Of a DNA stretch of 12,338 nt, positions 1 through 7,523 are shown piece by piece (position 1 is the first letter of the stretch; each line of letters opens with the position of its first letter). This stretch comes from Oscillospiraceae bacterium. GTDB lineage: Bacteria > Bacillota > Clostridia > Oscillospirales > Ruminococcaceae. Below the pieces are notes generated by a model, which ran no database searches, had not been told where the DNA came from, and worked only from the letters and a program-made list of their open reading frames with translations. Location: assembly GCA_016297165.1 (NCBI GenBank), contig JAEDHF010000040.1, forward strand, positions 1 to 12,338, written 5' to 3'. The position numbers and the translations under genes are program-made.

Positions 1-426
1 CTTTTTAGCTGCACTTTTCGGGTCAGGTCTTGAAACGCATCTCTTTGAAAGAACGGGTATAACTGAATTTGCCCCGAGCTCAACCGCCTTCTGCACTATA
101 AAATCAAGCTTATCGGATTTCGGCACACACTGAAACAGTCTTACATCAACATCGGGCTCAGCTTCATTAGGCTGTTTATCAAGAATTTCAAGCTCAACCC
201 CATTCTTATCACAGAATACTATCCTACCGAGATAATCCGTGCCCTTTCCGTCGCATATAACCGCAAGATCACCCGGCTTCATCCGAAGAACCTGGAATAT
301 GTGAACAGCGTCCGATCCCGAAACTACGGCTCTTTCACCAATATTATCCGTAAAAAAGCGAGGATATCTCCACCTTTCGATTTTTTCGGTTGTAATCGTC
401 TTTTCAAAGCTTTCGTTTAAAACCAT
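1..426 (-). CDS. rsmE: 16S rRNA (uracil1498-N3)-methyltransferase RsmE, 3' part cut by window edge
   Basis: The enzyme methylates N3 of U1498 in 16S rRNA using SAM, acting on the assembled 30S subunit. The window holds the first 142 residues. The motif PRFF starts at about residue 22, followed by an N-terminal PUA-like domain (HIFQVLRMKPGD, then VICDGKGTDYLGRI). The start of the SPOUT catalytic domain follows, with the family's KSDKLDFIVQKAVELG and PVLSKRCVSR segments. The C-terminal trefoil-knot SAM site lies outside the window. ATG at 426 is the only usable start here and is preceded by a GAGAGG about 7 bases upstream. It gives roughly 20 residues before the usual family N-terminus (PRFF), a mild oddity. 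The gene overlaps the end of the upstream metallopeptidase gene by a few codons' length, so coupling is likely. Family assignment is firm from recognised conserved segments; the rest is inferred. Confidence 0.9.
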   Translation of the reverse strand, partial: MVLNESFEKTITTEKIERWRYPRFFTDNIGERAVVSGSDAVHIFQVLRMKPGDLAVICDGKGTDYLGRIVFCDKNGVELEILDKQPNEAEPDVDVRLFQCVPKSDKLDFIVQKAVELGANSVIPVLSKRCVSRPDPKSAAKK

Positions 427-437
427 ACTCCTGCCTC

Positions 438-1112
438 TCAATCAAATATATTGACATTTTTGATTCTGTTCATAAGTCTGTCTGTTGTATAAAAGCCGTC
501 GTAGATGCTTTCGCCTTTTGCATAGAAATCCTTTCCGTGCCCCTTTATATAAAGGTGTGTGACTTCATGAGCTACCGTATATTCCACGAATTCCAAAGGA
601 AGTTTTAACAGCAGTATATTGAAGGTAAAACGCCTGCTCTTCAGGTTACAGTTTCCCCACTGACTTTTAAGCAGCTTTATGGATACAGAAAAAGGTTTCC
701 CGTCATAGCTCAGTTTTTTCAGATATTTATTAAGCAAATCCGGGAAAAGCTTAACTCCCTCCGAGCCCAAAAAACTGTAAATAAGGCTCTTCTTCGTTTG
801 TTCATCTAAATCGCCATCTGTGAACAATACGATTGAATCATCGGCAATTTTATAATCCCCGCTTTTTCCCTTTTCAAAATGCAGTTTTCTCTCTTTTCCC
901 AGAAATATCAGACAATCGTCGATCTTATTTTCAGAATTCTCCTTGATTCGCTTTGCAACATTCTCCTTAATCCATGCGGCTTTTTCTGACACAAAGAAGT
1001 CGATATCTCTTTTTGATACATAATAGGGGGCGCTGACGAGAACATTTCCTTCGTCGCTTATTCTTATGCGTATATTCTTCATACCTCTTTTTCGCGTCAG
1101 AATATAATCCAT
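438..1112 (-). CDS. YgjP/SprT-like zinc metallopeptidase (M48, DUF45 family)
   Basis: A 224-residue protein of the YgjP-type metal-dependent hydrolase family. The zinc-site motif HEVTH is at residues 182-186, with a third probable ligand His192 in KGHGKDF. The family signature SQWGNC (150-155, usually S-R-W-G-S-C) precedes it. The N-terminal half (TRKRGMKNIRIRIS, then VSAPYYVSKRDIDFFV) matches the usual DUF45 layout. No signal peptide or membrane segment is visible, so it is probably cytoplasmic. Physiological substrates of this family are poorly known; E. coli YgjP has been annotated as a UTP pyrophosphatase, and I do not extend that to this protein. ATG at 1112 has GGGAG 5 bases upstream. 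The gene follows the chemotaxis gene after a gap of about 50 bases that holds a strong hairpin, and it overlaps the region just before rsmE. Family call firm, function open. Confidence 0.85.
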   Translation of the reverse strand: MDYILTRKRGMKNIRIRISDEGNVLVSAPYYVSKRDIDFFVSEKAAWIKENVAKRIKENSENKIDDCLIFLGKERKLHFEKGKSGDYKIADDSIVLFTDGDLDEQTKKSLIYSFLGSEGVKLFPDLLNKYLKKLSYDGKPFSVSIKLLKSQWGNCNLKSRRFTFNILLLKLPLEFVEYTVAHEVTHLYIKGHGKDFYAKGESIYDGFYTTDRLMNRIKNVNIFD

Positions 1113-1134
1113 AAATACTCCCTACACTAAATCC

Positions 1135-1156
1135 GCCGCAGGAAAATTCCTGCGGC
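1135..1156 (-). other. GC-rich intergenic hairpin after the MCP gene (possible attenuator or weak terminator)
   Basis: A perfect inverted repeat of two 10-base arms, GCCGCAGGAA and TTCCTGCGGC, separated by 2 bases; in RNA the inner A-U pairs would open to form a wider loop. It begins 8 bases after the MCP stop and ends about 22 bases before the metallopeptidase start. On the minus strand no T-run follows it, so it does not fit a standard intrinsic terminator. It could reduce read-through, stabilise the upstream message, or bind a protein. The repeat is seen directly; the role is inferred. Confidence 0.45.
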
Positions 1157-1163
1157 AGAAAAA

Positions 1164-2714
1164 TCAATATTTATCATCACGAACATCAACAAATTCAGCA
1201 CTGTCGTAGCTTACCGGAGGATTAGACGAAGCGACAGGCTTCGCAGCTGCAGCAGTGTGCACAGGCTCACTCTTAACAGGCGGCACGGGCTTCGGTTTAA
1301 CTTCGCTTACGGAAGGAGCAGTCGGCTTAGACTCGCTTCTGACCGGTGTAGTACGCTTAACCGGCTCGGTTTGAGGCTTTGCGGTGGTCGGTTCGGCAAT
1401 AGTCTGCTTCTTTGTTTCGAAGCCCTTTACTGTACGTTCGGGACTACTTTTTATTACAGGCTGAGGCTTTTCAGCAGGAGTATCCTTCTTTTCGGCTTTT
1501 ACAACGCTTTTCTTCGAGGATTTATCCTCCTTGAGCATATTTATCTTCTTCTGAAGCATTTCGGAGGACTCGCTGAGCTTGGCTGCCGAGTCGGAGCATT
1601 CCTTTGCAACAGAGCTGGAATTCATAACTACCGAGCTTATCTGTTCAATACCTATATTAACCTGTGAAATAGAGCTGGACTGCTGTTCACAGGCGCTTGA
1701 AATTGTGAACAATCCCTTATTTATCTCGCCGTTGATTTCTGCGATATTCTTAAATGTAAGGGCTGTTTCCCTTGTTTTTGCTGAGCCTACCCGTACGCTT
1801 TCGACGCAGCTCATAATAAGATTGTTGGTTTTCTTTGCTGCTTCCTGAGATTTCGTAGCAAGGTTCTTGACTTCTCCGGCTACAACCGCAAAGCCCTTAC
1901 CTGCTTCTCCTGCACGAGCCGCTTCAACAGAGGAATTGAGAGCGAGTATATTCGTCTGGAAAGCGATATCCTCGATTACCTTAATAAACTTGGCTATTTC
2001 GTCGGTAGAGCTGCTGATTTCGTCCATAGCCTTAAGAAGCTCATCCATTTTAAGGGTACCGCTCTCAACCTGCTTCATGGCAGCCTCTGCGTTTTCGGAG
2101 GCGTGCTGTGCATTCTTTGCGTTTTCGTCAACAGCGGACTTAATCTCGTTAATAGAAGCGGAAAGCTCCTCTAAGGTTCCTGCCTGCTCGGTAGTGCCCT
2201 GTGTAAGCGTAATCGTTGCCGATGAAACAACCTCGCTTCCGCGACTTACTTCGTCGATATCCTTTGAAAGGGAATTTATCGCACCTGTCATTGTCAGCAC
2301 GAACCGCTTGATACTACTTGCGAGCTCGTCCTTATCGTCGAATTCATTCACTGCACCTATATCGGCGGCAAGAATTCTGTCAACTATTTCCTTATTCTTT
2401 CTCTCACGCTGAAGAGCTGAATCCATTTTCTTCTTTAAGAGGCTCATTTCTTCGGTTTCGCCGTCAGACAAAGAAGCGGCAGAAGTATCATTCAGAAAGC
2501 TTTCAATAGGCTTAGTGACATTTTTCTGCAAAAGAGAGTATATGTAGCCTGCTGCACCGCAGGAAAGAGCTATTCCGAGAACAGCAGCAATAATCAAGGG
2601 TGCTCCGCTTACTGATAAAAGGCTCATAACAAGCACTATGAGGGCAGGAACAGCGCCTGCGCACGCCATTAAAATAACATATTTCAGCATTACGCCATTC
2701 AGTTTCTTTTTCAC
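1164..2714 (-). CDS. Methyl-accepting chemotaxis protein without an extracellular sensor domain
   Basis: A membrane-anchored chemoreceptor-like protein that would signal to CheA/CheW. Counting from the ATG at 2720 (518 residues), two hydrophobic helices lie at about 14-36 and 41-63, with only a few residues between them, so there is no periplasmic-type ligand domain. No clear HAMP domain is visible. A long coiled-coil signalling domain follows (about 95-395). Its highly conserved hairpin tip is at about 248-285, with FQTNILALN, EAARAGE and GKGFAVVAGEV. Residues about 397-518 form a low-complexity tail rich in Lys, Pro, Ser, Thr and Val, ending DVRDDKY; it lacks the NWETF-type CheR-binding end. 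Start choice: GGAGGT abuts the ATG at 2720, which is too close, but is 7 bases before an in-frame GTG at 2714. GTG is therefore preferred and ATG (two residues longer) is the alternative. No other chemotaxis genes are near. Family firm; ligand unknown. Confidence 0.93.
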   Translation of the reverse strand: MKKKLNGVMLKYVILMACAGAVPALIVLVMSLLSVSGAPLIIAAVLGIALSCGAAGYIYSLLQKNVTKPIESFLNDTSAASLSDGETEEMSLLKKKMDSALQRERKNKEIVDRILAADIGAVNEFDDKDELASSIKRFVLTMTGAINSLSKDIDEVSRGSEVVSSATITLTQGTTEQAGTLEELSASINEIKSAVDENAKNAQHASENAEAAMKQVESGTLKMDELLKAMDEISSSTDEIAKFIKVIEDIAFQTNILALNSSVEAARAGEAGKGFAVVAGEVKNLATKSQEAAKKTNNLIMSCVESVRVGSAKTRETALTFKNIAEINGEINKGLFTISSACEQQSSSISQVNIGIEQISSVVMNSSSVAKECSDSAAKLSESSEMLQKKINMLKEDKSSKKSVVKAEKKDTPAEKPQPVIKSSPERTVKGFETKKQTIAEPTTAKPQTEPVKRTTPVRSESKPTAPSVSEVKPKPVPPVKSEPVHTAAAAKPVASSNPPVSYDSAEFVDVRDDKY

Positions 2715-2720
2715 GGTCAT

Positions 2721-2726
2721 ACCTCC
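2721..2726 (-). promoter_or_regulatory. Strong ribosome binding site that decides the MCP start
   Basis: GGAGGT on the minus strand directly touches the ATG at 2720, leaving no workable spacing. The GTG at 2714 sits 7 bases from the GGAGG core, which is ideal. The site is seen directly; the start choice is inferred. Confidence 0.6.
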
Positions 2727-2745
2727 GCAAGTACATCTTTGTAAT

Positions 2746-2774
2746 ATTTTAACATATTTTTAAAAATTTGTCTA
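2746..2774 (-). promoter_or_regulatory. Probable sigma-A promoter of the MCP gene
   Basis: On the minus strand TAGACA (2774-2769) and TAAAAT (2751-2746) are separated by exactly 17 bases; each differs from the sigma-A consensus at one position. The predicted transcript would begin near 2739, leaving a short leader containing the GGAGGT site. It lies wholly in the gap between rimI and the MCP gene, suggesting that the MCP gene can be transcribed independently of polA-rimI. I see no motility-type (sigma-D) box. Confidence 0.6.
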
Positions 2775-2781
2775 TAGTTTT

Positions 2782-3192
2782 TTAAACTATTTCTAAAAAA
2801 AATATTACTGCGTCATCATCGCCGTAATAGCCCTTTCTCACAGAGATCTCCTTAAAGCCTGTTTTTTCATAAAGCCGACGGGCAGGAACATTTTTTGACC
2901 TTACCTCAAGAAACAGCTTTATAGCTCCTTTTTCACGACATTTTCCAATAAAATCAAGCAGAAGCCTTTCTCCGTAGCCTTGTCCCCTTTTTTCGGGAGA
3001 AACAGCAATTCTGTACAGCTCGCCCTCGTCAATAATTACTGTTCCGAAGGCGTAGCCGGTTATCTCGCCGTTATCCTCAGAAACCGTACAGGCACAGTTT
3101 TCATTCAACAGCTGATTCTTAACCGATTCCTCGGTCCACGGGTCTTCGAAGCAAGCCTTCTCAAGCTCGTATATCCTTTCATAAATTTCCAT
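2782..3192 (-). CDS. rimI: Ribosomal protein bS18 alanine N-acetyltransferase family (RimI, GNAT)
   Basis: A 136-residue cytoplasmic GNAT acetyltransferase. RimI transfers an acetyl group from acetyl-CoA to the N-terminal alanine of ribosomal protein S18, and some homologues also acetylate other N-termini. The acetyl-CoA loop is RGQGYG at 69-74, after the beta-4 strand RIAVSP. The RimI-type block LEVRSKNVPARRLYEKTGF follows at 95-113; Glu96 and Tyr108 align with the catalytic Glu103 and Tyr115 of E. coli RimI. The C-terminal GYY and DAVIF also fit. The ATG at 3192 overlaps the stop of the restored polA frame by one base (TGATG), and a GAGG sits 7 bases upstream, so coupling to polA is likely. 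If polA really terminates early, that coupling is lost. Family firm; the exact substrate is inferred from homology. Confidence 0.9.
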   Translation of the reverse strand: MEIYERIYELEKACFEDPWTEESVKNQLLNENCACTVSEDNGEITGYAFGTVIIDEGELYRIAVSPEKRGQGYGERLLLDFIGKCREKGAIKLFLEVRSKNVPARRLYEKTGFKEISVRKGYYGDDDAVIFFLEIV

Positions 3193-5686
3193 CAGTGCGC
3201 CTCATACCAGCTTTCTCCACACTTTGCGTCAACAGTAAGAGGAACGGAAAGCTGTACTGCATTTTCCATTTCCTCCCGAAGAATTTCCGCAACCCTTACG
3301 GCAATATCCCTTCTCGCTTCAACGATAAGCTCGTCGTGAACCTGTAGTATAAGCCTTGCGTCAAGATTTTCCTTTTTAGCCTCTCATACACCTTAATCAT
3401 AGCAAGCTTTATTATATCGGCGGCAGTACCCTGAACAGGGGTATTCATCGCAATTCTTTTTCCGACAGCCTGAATATTCTTGTTGCTTGCGGAAAGCTCG
3501 GGAATATAACGTCGGCGCCCCTTCATTGTTGAAACATAGCCGTTTTTCTTAGCAAACTCAACAGTTTCGTTCATATATCGGTCAACACCTGAATATTTTG
3601 CAAGATATGCCTTAATATACCTGTCCGCTTCAGCAACGGAAACACCTATATCCTTTGAAAGAGAAAATGCGCCGATACCGTAAACAATGCCGAAATTGAC
3701 CGCCTTTGCGCTTCTTCTCATTTCAGGCGTTACCCATTCAACAGGCTGATTGAAAACCTGTGAAGCGGTAACGGTATGGATATCCTCGCCGCTCTTAAAT
3801 GCATCAATCATATTCTTATCATCGGATATATGCGCAAGAATCCGAAGTTCAATCTGTGAATAGTCTGCGTCCACAAGGACATAGCCCTCCTTCGCAGTAA
3901 AAAAGCGGCGGAACTCCCTGCCCCTTTCGGTTCTTACGGGGATATTCTGAATATTGGGCTCTGCGGAGGAAATGCGACCTGTTCGGGTTTCGGTCTGCTT
4001 ATAGGTGGTATGGACCCGTCCGTCCTCGCCGATTTCCTTAAGAAGTCCTGCGGCATAGGTTGAATTCAGCTTTGTAACAGCCCTGTAATTCAGCACAAGC
4101 TCGATTATCGGGTCTTTTCCGATAAGGCTTTCAAGTACCTCGGCATTTGTCGAGTAACCCGTTTTCGTTTTCTTTCCGTAGGGTAGTCCCAACTTATCGA
4201 AAAGAATTGTTCCTAATTGCTTGGGAGATGAAATATTGAAGGGCTCGCCTGCGCAGATGTAGATTTGCTGTTCAAGCTCATCAGCCTCAGCGGTAAGCTT
4301 TTTTCCGAAGGCTTCAAGTGCCTCTTTATCAAGCCTTACGCCATCCCTTTCCATAGAAACAAGAACATAGGAAAGAGGGATTTCGATTTCGCTTAGTACG
4401 CCTTCCATCTCTTCCTCGTGTAGCCTTCCGCTTAGTCGGCAGTTAAGTGCATATACCGTTTCAGCCTGTTTTTCGGGGTCATAGATTGTACCGTATTCAT
4501 TACAAAGGCGCTCCAGGCTGTATTCCGAAGAGCTAACATTAAGAAGATACGCCGCAAGAGTCGTATCAAACACCACATTCTTAATTTCCACTCCTGTTTC
4601 TGTAAGCATAGCCTTTAGGTCAAAGGTTCTTTTCGGAGAGTTGTCCGTTAATACCTCGCTGTATCTTTCACGGGGTATTTCCTCGGAAATACCATTCTTA
4701 TAGCATAAAAGCCTATTATCAGCATAGATAAAATCGGGTATTTCCTTCGAAAGCTCGGGAACTTCCTCTTTTTCAGCCTTTTCATTTTCGGCTTTAGCGG
4801 CAGAAACTGCGGCATTGTTTATAGCTTCCAAGGAAACGTTCAGCTTCTTTAACAATGTGAACATTTCCAATTCGGTAAGTATTTCTGCCAATTCTGTTTC
4901 ATTGGGAGCCTTAAGCTTATAATGCTCGATATCGGTATCAATAGGCGCAGATTTCGATATAGTACCGAGAAAATGGCTCAGCCTTGCGCTTTCCTCGCCC
5001 TTAATAAGCTTTTCTCGTACTGATTTTGTTACTTCTATACCTTCTATATTCTTGTATATTTCATCAATAGAATGGTATTTACCAATAAGAGAAAGAGCGG
5101 TTTTCTCGCCTATTCCGGGAACGCCGGGGATATTATCGCTGCTGTCTCCCATAAGCGCCTTTACCTCTATCATTTCTGGCGGAGTTACGCCGTAAACCTC
5201 CATAATCTTATCGGGGGTATAGAGCGTGTCCTCCCTATTTCCCGCAAGATTCACAAAAACCCTGTCGGTTATGAGCTGGAAGGAGTCCCTGTCGCCTGTG
5301 GCGATTATGCATTCGTCGCCCTTTTCGTGGCATACTGCACTTAGGGTTCCGATAATATCGTCGGCTTCAAAGCCCTCGCACTCGATTATTTCAATATTCA
5401 GCGCTTTAAGGATAGCCTTTAAATAGGGCATCTGCATATAAAGCTCCTCGGGCATACCCTTTCGCCCCGCCTTATACTCGCCGTACTCCTTATGTCGGAA
5501 GGTAGGCGCCTTTAAATCGAAGGCTACCGCAACACAGTCGGGCTTAAAGCCTCCCAAAAGCTTAAGATAAATATTGAAAAAACCGGTTAAGGCATTGGTA
5601 AATACGCCTTTTTTATTTGAAAGCAGTCTGATGCCATAAAAGGCTCTGTTGATGATACTGTTTCCGTCTATAACTAATAGCTTCAT
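3192..5686 (-). CDS. polA: DNA polymerase I, with an apparent 1-base frameshift near the 3' end
   Basis: Family A polymerase for Okazaki-fragment processing and repair. The 5'-nuclease domain spans about residues 1-290 (LLVIDGNS, EADDIIG, GDSSDNIPGVPGIG). The middle domain (about 315-420) lacks the proofreading residues: no DxE motif, and Cys416 stands where E. coli has Asp501, so 3'-5' exonuclease activity is probably absent, as in many Firmicutes. The polymerase domain has motif A DYSQIELR (Asp608) and motif B RRSAKAVNFGIVYG (657-670). As read, the frame changes after Lys771 and ends at 3296 as a 796-residue protein lacking motif C. In the -1 frame LILQVHDELIVEA (motif C) and the normal ending GESWYEAH continue to a stop at 3192-3194; adding one A to the run at 3373-3377 gives 831 residues. 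ATG at 5686 has AGGAAG 8 bases upstream. It could be a sequencing error, a true mutation or slippage. Coordinates cover the restored gene. Confidence 0.93.
3373..3377 (-). other. Frameshift site in polA: A-run one base short
   Basis: The minus strand reads CTA AAA AGG here. One more A would give CTA AAA AAG GAA AAT CTT, encoding L-K-K-E-N-L and restoring the conserved C-terminus. In the present frame, A_AAA_AG is the kind of tetramer-plus-AG at which a single lysine tRNA can slip back one base, but the preceding codon CTA would not re-pair. The break is seen directly; the cause is unknown. Confidence 0.85.
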
Positions 5687-5714
5687 ATACTGTACTTCCT
5701 TTTCCGATTATGGT

Positions 5715-5746
5715 ATTATAATAACACATTTTTGGGATTTTTTCAA
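5715..5746 (-). promoter_or_regulatory. Probable polA promoter
   Basis: On the minus strand TTGAAA (5746-5741) is followed after 17 bases by TATTAT (5723-5718), which overlaps a perfect TATAAT (5720-5715) at a longer 20-base spacing. Either box would start transcription some 20-25 bases before the polA ATG. It lies back to back with the proS promoter. Boxes are seen directly; use in vivo is inferred. Confidence 0.55.
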
Positions 5747-5838
5747 CCGGATATAATTAGTTTTTTCATATCCGCCTGTTAATTCATATATTGCAGTCCA
5801 AATATTTCCAAGTTTTTCTCTTTTTTGATTTTTGACTA

Positions 5839-5867
5839 TTGCAAAATTGGTAAAAATGTTATATAAT
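5839..5867 (+). promoter_or_regulatory. Probable sigma-A promoter of proS
   Basis: TTGCAA (5839-5844) and a perfect TATAAT (5862-5867) are separated by exactly 17 bases. Transcription would begin near 5874, giving a leader of about 30 bases. That start point lies essentially on top of the upstream ATG at 5876, which favours the ATG at 5906 as the real start. The short leader leaves no room for a T-box riboswitch. Confidence 0.75.
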
Positions 5868-5905
5868 AAATAAGTATGAATATCGCTATGAAAGGAATAA
5901 TAAAA

Positions 5906-7348
5906 ATGGCTGATAATAAAAAGAAGGTAAGCGCAATTACCTCTATGGATGAGGATTTTGCACAGTGGTACACCGATATTGTAAAAAAGGCAGAGCTTAT
6001 CGAATATACAAGCGTTAAGGGCTGCATGGTTATCCGTCCCTACGGCTACGCAATATGGGAGAATATTCAGCGTATTCTTGACGGTATGTTCAAGGCTACG
6101 GGGCACGAAAACGTTTGTATGCCTATGTTTATCCCTGAAAGCCTGCTCCAGAAGGAAAAGGACCATGTTGAGGGCTTTGCTCCCGAGGTTGCATGGGTAA
6201 CAATGGGCGGCAACGAAAAGCTCGAGGACAGGCTTTGTGTAAGACCTACCTCCGAAACCCTTTTCTGTGAGCATTACGCAAATATCGTTCATTCCTACCG
6301 TGACCTCCCTAAGCTTTATAACCAGTGGGTTAGCGTTGTACGCTGGGAAAAGACAACCCGTCCCTTCCTCCGTTCAAGAGAATTCCTCTGGCAGGAGGGT
6401 CACACTATCCACGCTACTGCTGAGGAAGCTATCGAAGAAACCGAAAAGATGCTTAACGTATATGCGCAGTTCTGCGAAGAATCCCTTGCTATGCCCGTAA
6501 TAAAGGGTAAGAAAACAGAAAGCGACAAGTTCGCAGGTGCAGTTTCCACCTACGCTATCGAGGCTCTTATGCACGACGGTAAGGCTTTACAGGCAGGCAC
6601 CTCCCACTATTTCGGCGACGGCTTCGCAAAGGCCTTCGATATCCAGTATGCAGGCAAGGACAACAAGCTTACTTACCCCCATCAGACAAGCTGGGGCGTT
6701 ACCACAAGACTTATCGGCGCAATCATTATGACCCACGGCGACGATAACGGTCTTGTTTTACCTCCTGCAGTTGCTCCCATTCAGGTAGTTATCATCCCTA
6801 TCGCACAGCATAAGGAAGGCGTACTCGAAAAGGCAAACGAGCTTAAGGAGAGACTTGTAAAAATGGGCTTAAGAGTTAAGCTCGACGATAGCGACAACTC
6901 CCCCGGCTGGAAGTTCTCCGAATACGAAATGAAGGGTATTCCCGTACGAGTTGAAATAGGCCCTAAGGATATGGAAAGCAACCAGTGCGTTATCGCAACC
7001 CGTCATAACGGCGAAAAGGCATTTGTTTCTCTTGACGAGCTTGAAGCTTCCGTTGAAGCTAAGCTTAGGGAGGTACACGACGGACTTTACGCTAAGGCTC
7101 TCGAGAACCGTGAAAAGCGTACCTATGCATGCAAGACTATCGACGAAATAAATAATGCATTAACCGAAAAGGGCGACGGCTTTATTAAGGCTATGTGGTG
7201 CGGCGATGAAGCCTGTGAGGATAAGGTTAAGGAAGAAACGGGCGTTGGTTCAAGATGTATTCCTCTCGAACAGGAGCATTTAAGCGATACCTGCGTTTGC
7301 TGCGGTAAGCCTGCGAAGTATGAGGTTTACTGGGGCAAGGCATATTGA
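5906..7348 (+). CDS. proS: Prolyl-tRNA synthetase, archaeal/eukaryote-like type (ProS type 3)
   Basis: A class IIa synthetase that charges tRNA-Pro with proline in the cytoplasm. From ATG 5906 it has 480 residues, the usual length for the short type. Class II motif 1 is around IRPYGYAIWENI (43-54), motif 2 around VRWEKTTRPFLRSREFLWQEGH (145-166) and motif 3 around TRLIGAIIMTHGDDNG (267-282). The catalytic core has no inserted editing domain of the bacterial type. An anticodon-binding domain starts at about 293 (IQVVIIPIAQHKEG). The C-terminal extension has cysteines at 432, 437, 463, 465 and 466, a probable zinc site, and ends in tyrosine as is typical of this type. Start choice: AAAGGA lies 11 bases before the 5906 ATG and the promoter gives a transcript beginning near 5874, so the in-frame ATG at 5876 is unlikely. 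Mis-made Ala-tRNA-Pro would need editing in trans; no such gene is in the window. Confidence 0.96.
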   Translation: MADNKKKVSAITSMDEDFAQWYTDIVKKAELIEYTSVKGCMVIRPYGYAIWENIQRILDGMFKATGHENVCMPMFIPESLLQKEKDHVEGFAPEVAWVTMGGNEKLEDRLCVRPTSETLFCEHYANIVHSYRDLPKLYNQWVSVVRWEKTTRPFLRSREFLWQEGHTIHATAEEAIEETEKMLNVYAQFCEESLAMPVIKGKKTESDKFAGAVSTYAIEALMHDGKALQAGTSHYFGDGFAKAFDIQYAGKDNKLTYPHQTSWGVTTRLIGAIIMTHGDDNGLVLPPAVAPIQVVIIPIAQHKEGVLEKANELKERLVKMGLRVKLDDSDNSPGWKFSEYEMKGIPVRVEIGPKDMESNQCVIATRHNGEKAFVSLDELEASVEAKLREVHDGLYAKALENREKRTYACKTIDEINNALTEKGDGFIKAMWCGDEACEDKVKEETGVGSRCIPLEQEHLSDTCVCCGKPAKYEVYWGKAY

Positions 7349-7369
7349 TTTTACAAGCACATATATGAT

Positions 7370-7400
7370 AACCCCCTTAGTTTTCATAACTAAGGGGGTT
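7370..7400 (+). terminator. Rho-independent terminator after proS, possibly bidirectional
   Basis: A perfect 13-base-pair stem with arms AACCCCCTTAGTT and AACTAAGGGGGTT and a 5-base loop TTCAT begins 21 bases after the proS stop. The following stretch GTTCTGT is only moderately T-rich. It is the only strong hairpin between the convergent genes proS and tgt, and may stop transcripts from both, although the minus-strand side also lacks a clean T-run. The rest of the gap, about 7401-7523, shows nothing I can name. Confidence 0.82.
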
Positions 7401-7523
7401 GTTCTGTAATATCGGTAGAACGAAATGATTTTCTTCATATATCACTTCATTTTAGCCTTTGAAGAAACCGAATGAGTACCGACTTTCATATCCTACAGAT
7501 ATATTTCCTCAAAAGCCTATATA

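Noticed and set aside
1867..2412. A 181-codon open frame on the plus strand
   Set aside because: It is antisense to the MCP signalling domain; its Ser/Ala/Leu-rich product mirrors the repetitive coiled-coil coding.
2773..2792. AT-only hairpin (ATAGTTT/AAACTAT) across the rimI stop as a terminator
   Set aside because: The stem has only one G-C pair and the following T-run is several bases away, so it is too weak to call.
5830..5837. TTGACT as the -35 box of proS
   Set aside because: It is 24 bases from TATAAT; TTGCAA at the exact 17-base spacing is much better.
5747..5905. T-box riboswitch upstream of proS
   Set aside because: The predicted leader is only about 30 bases and no T-box sequence or antiterminator hairpin is seen.
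5708..6292. A 194-codon open frame on the minus strand
   Set aside because: It runs opposite the proS promoter and N-terminal coding region and shows only shadow composition.
7425..7475. A 16-codon open frame between the proS terminator and tgt
   Set aside because: No ribosome binding site and no promoter after the terminator; random small frames are expected here.
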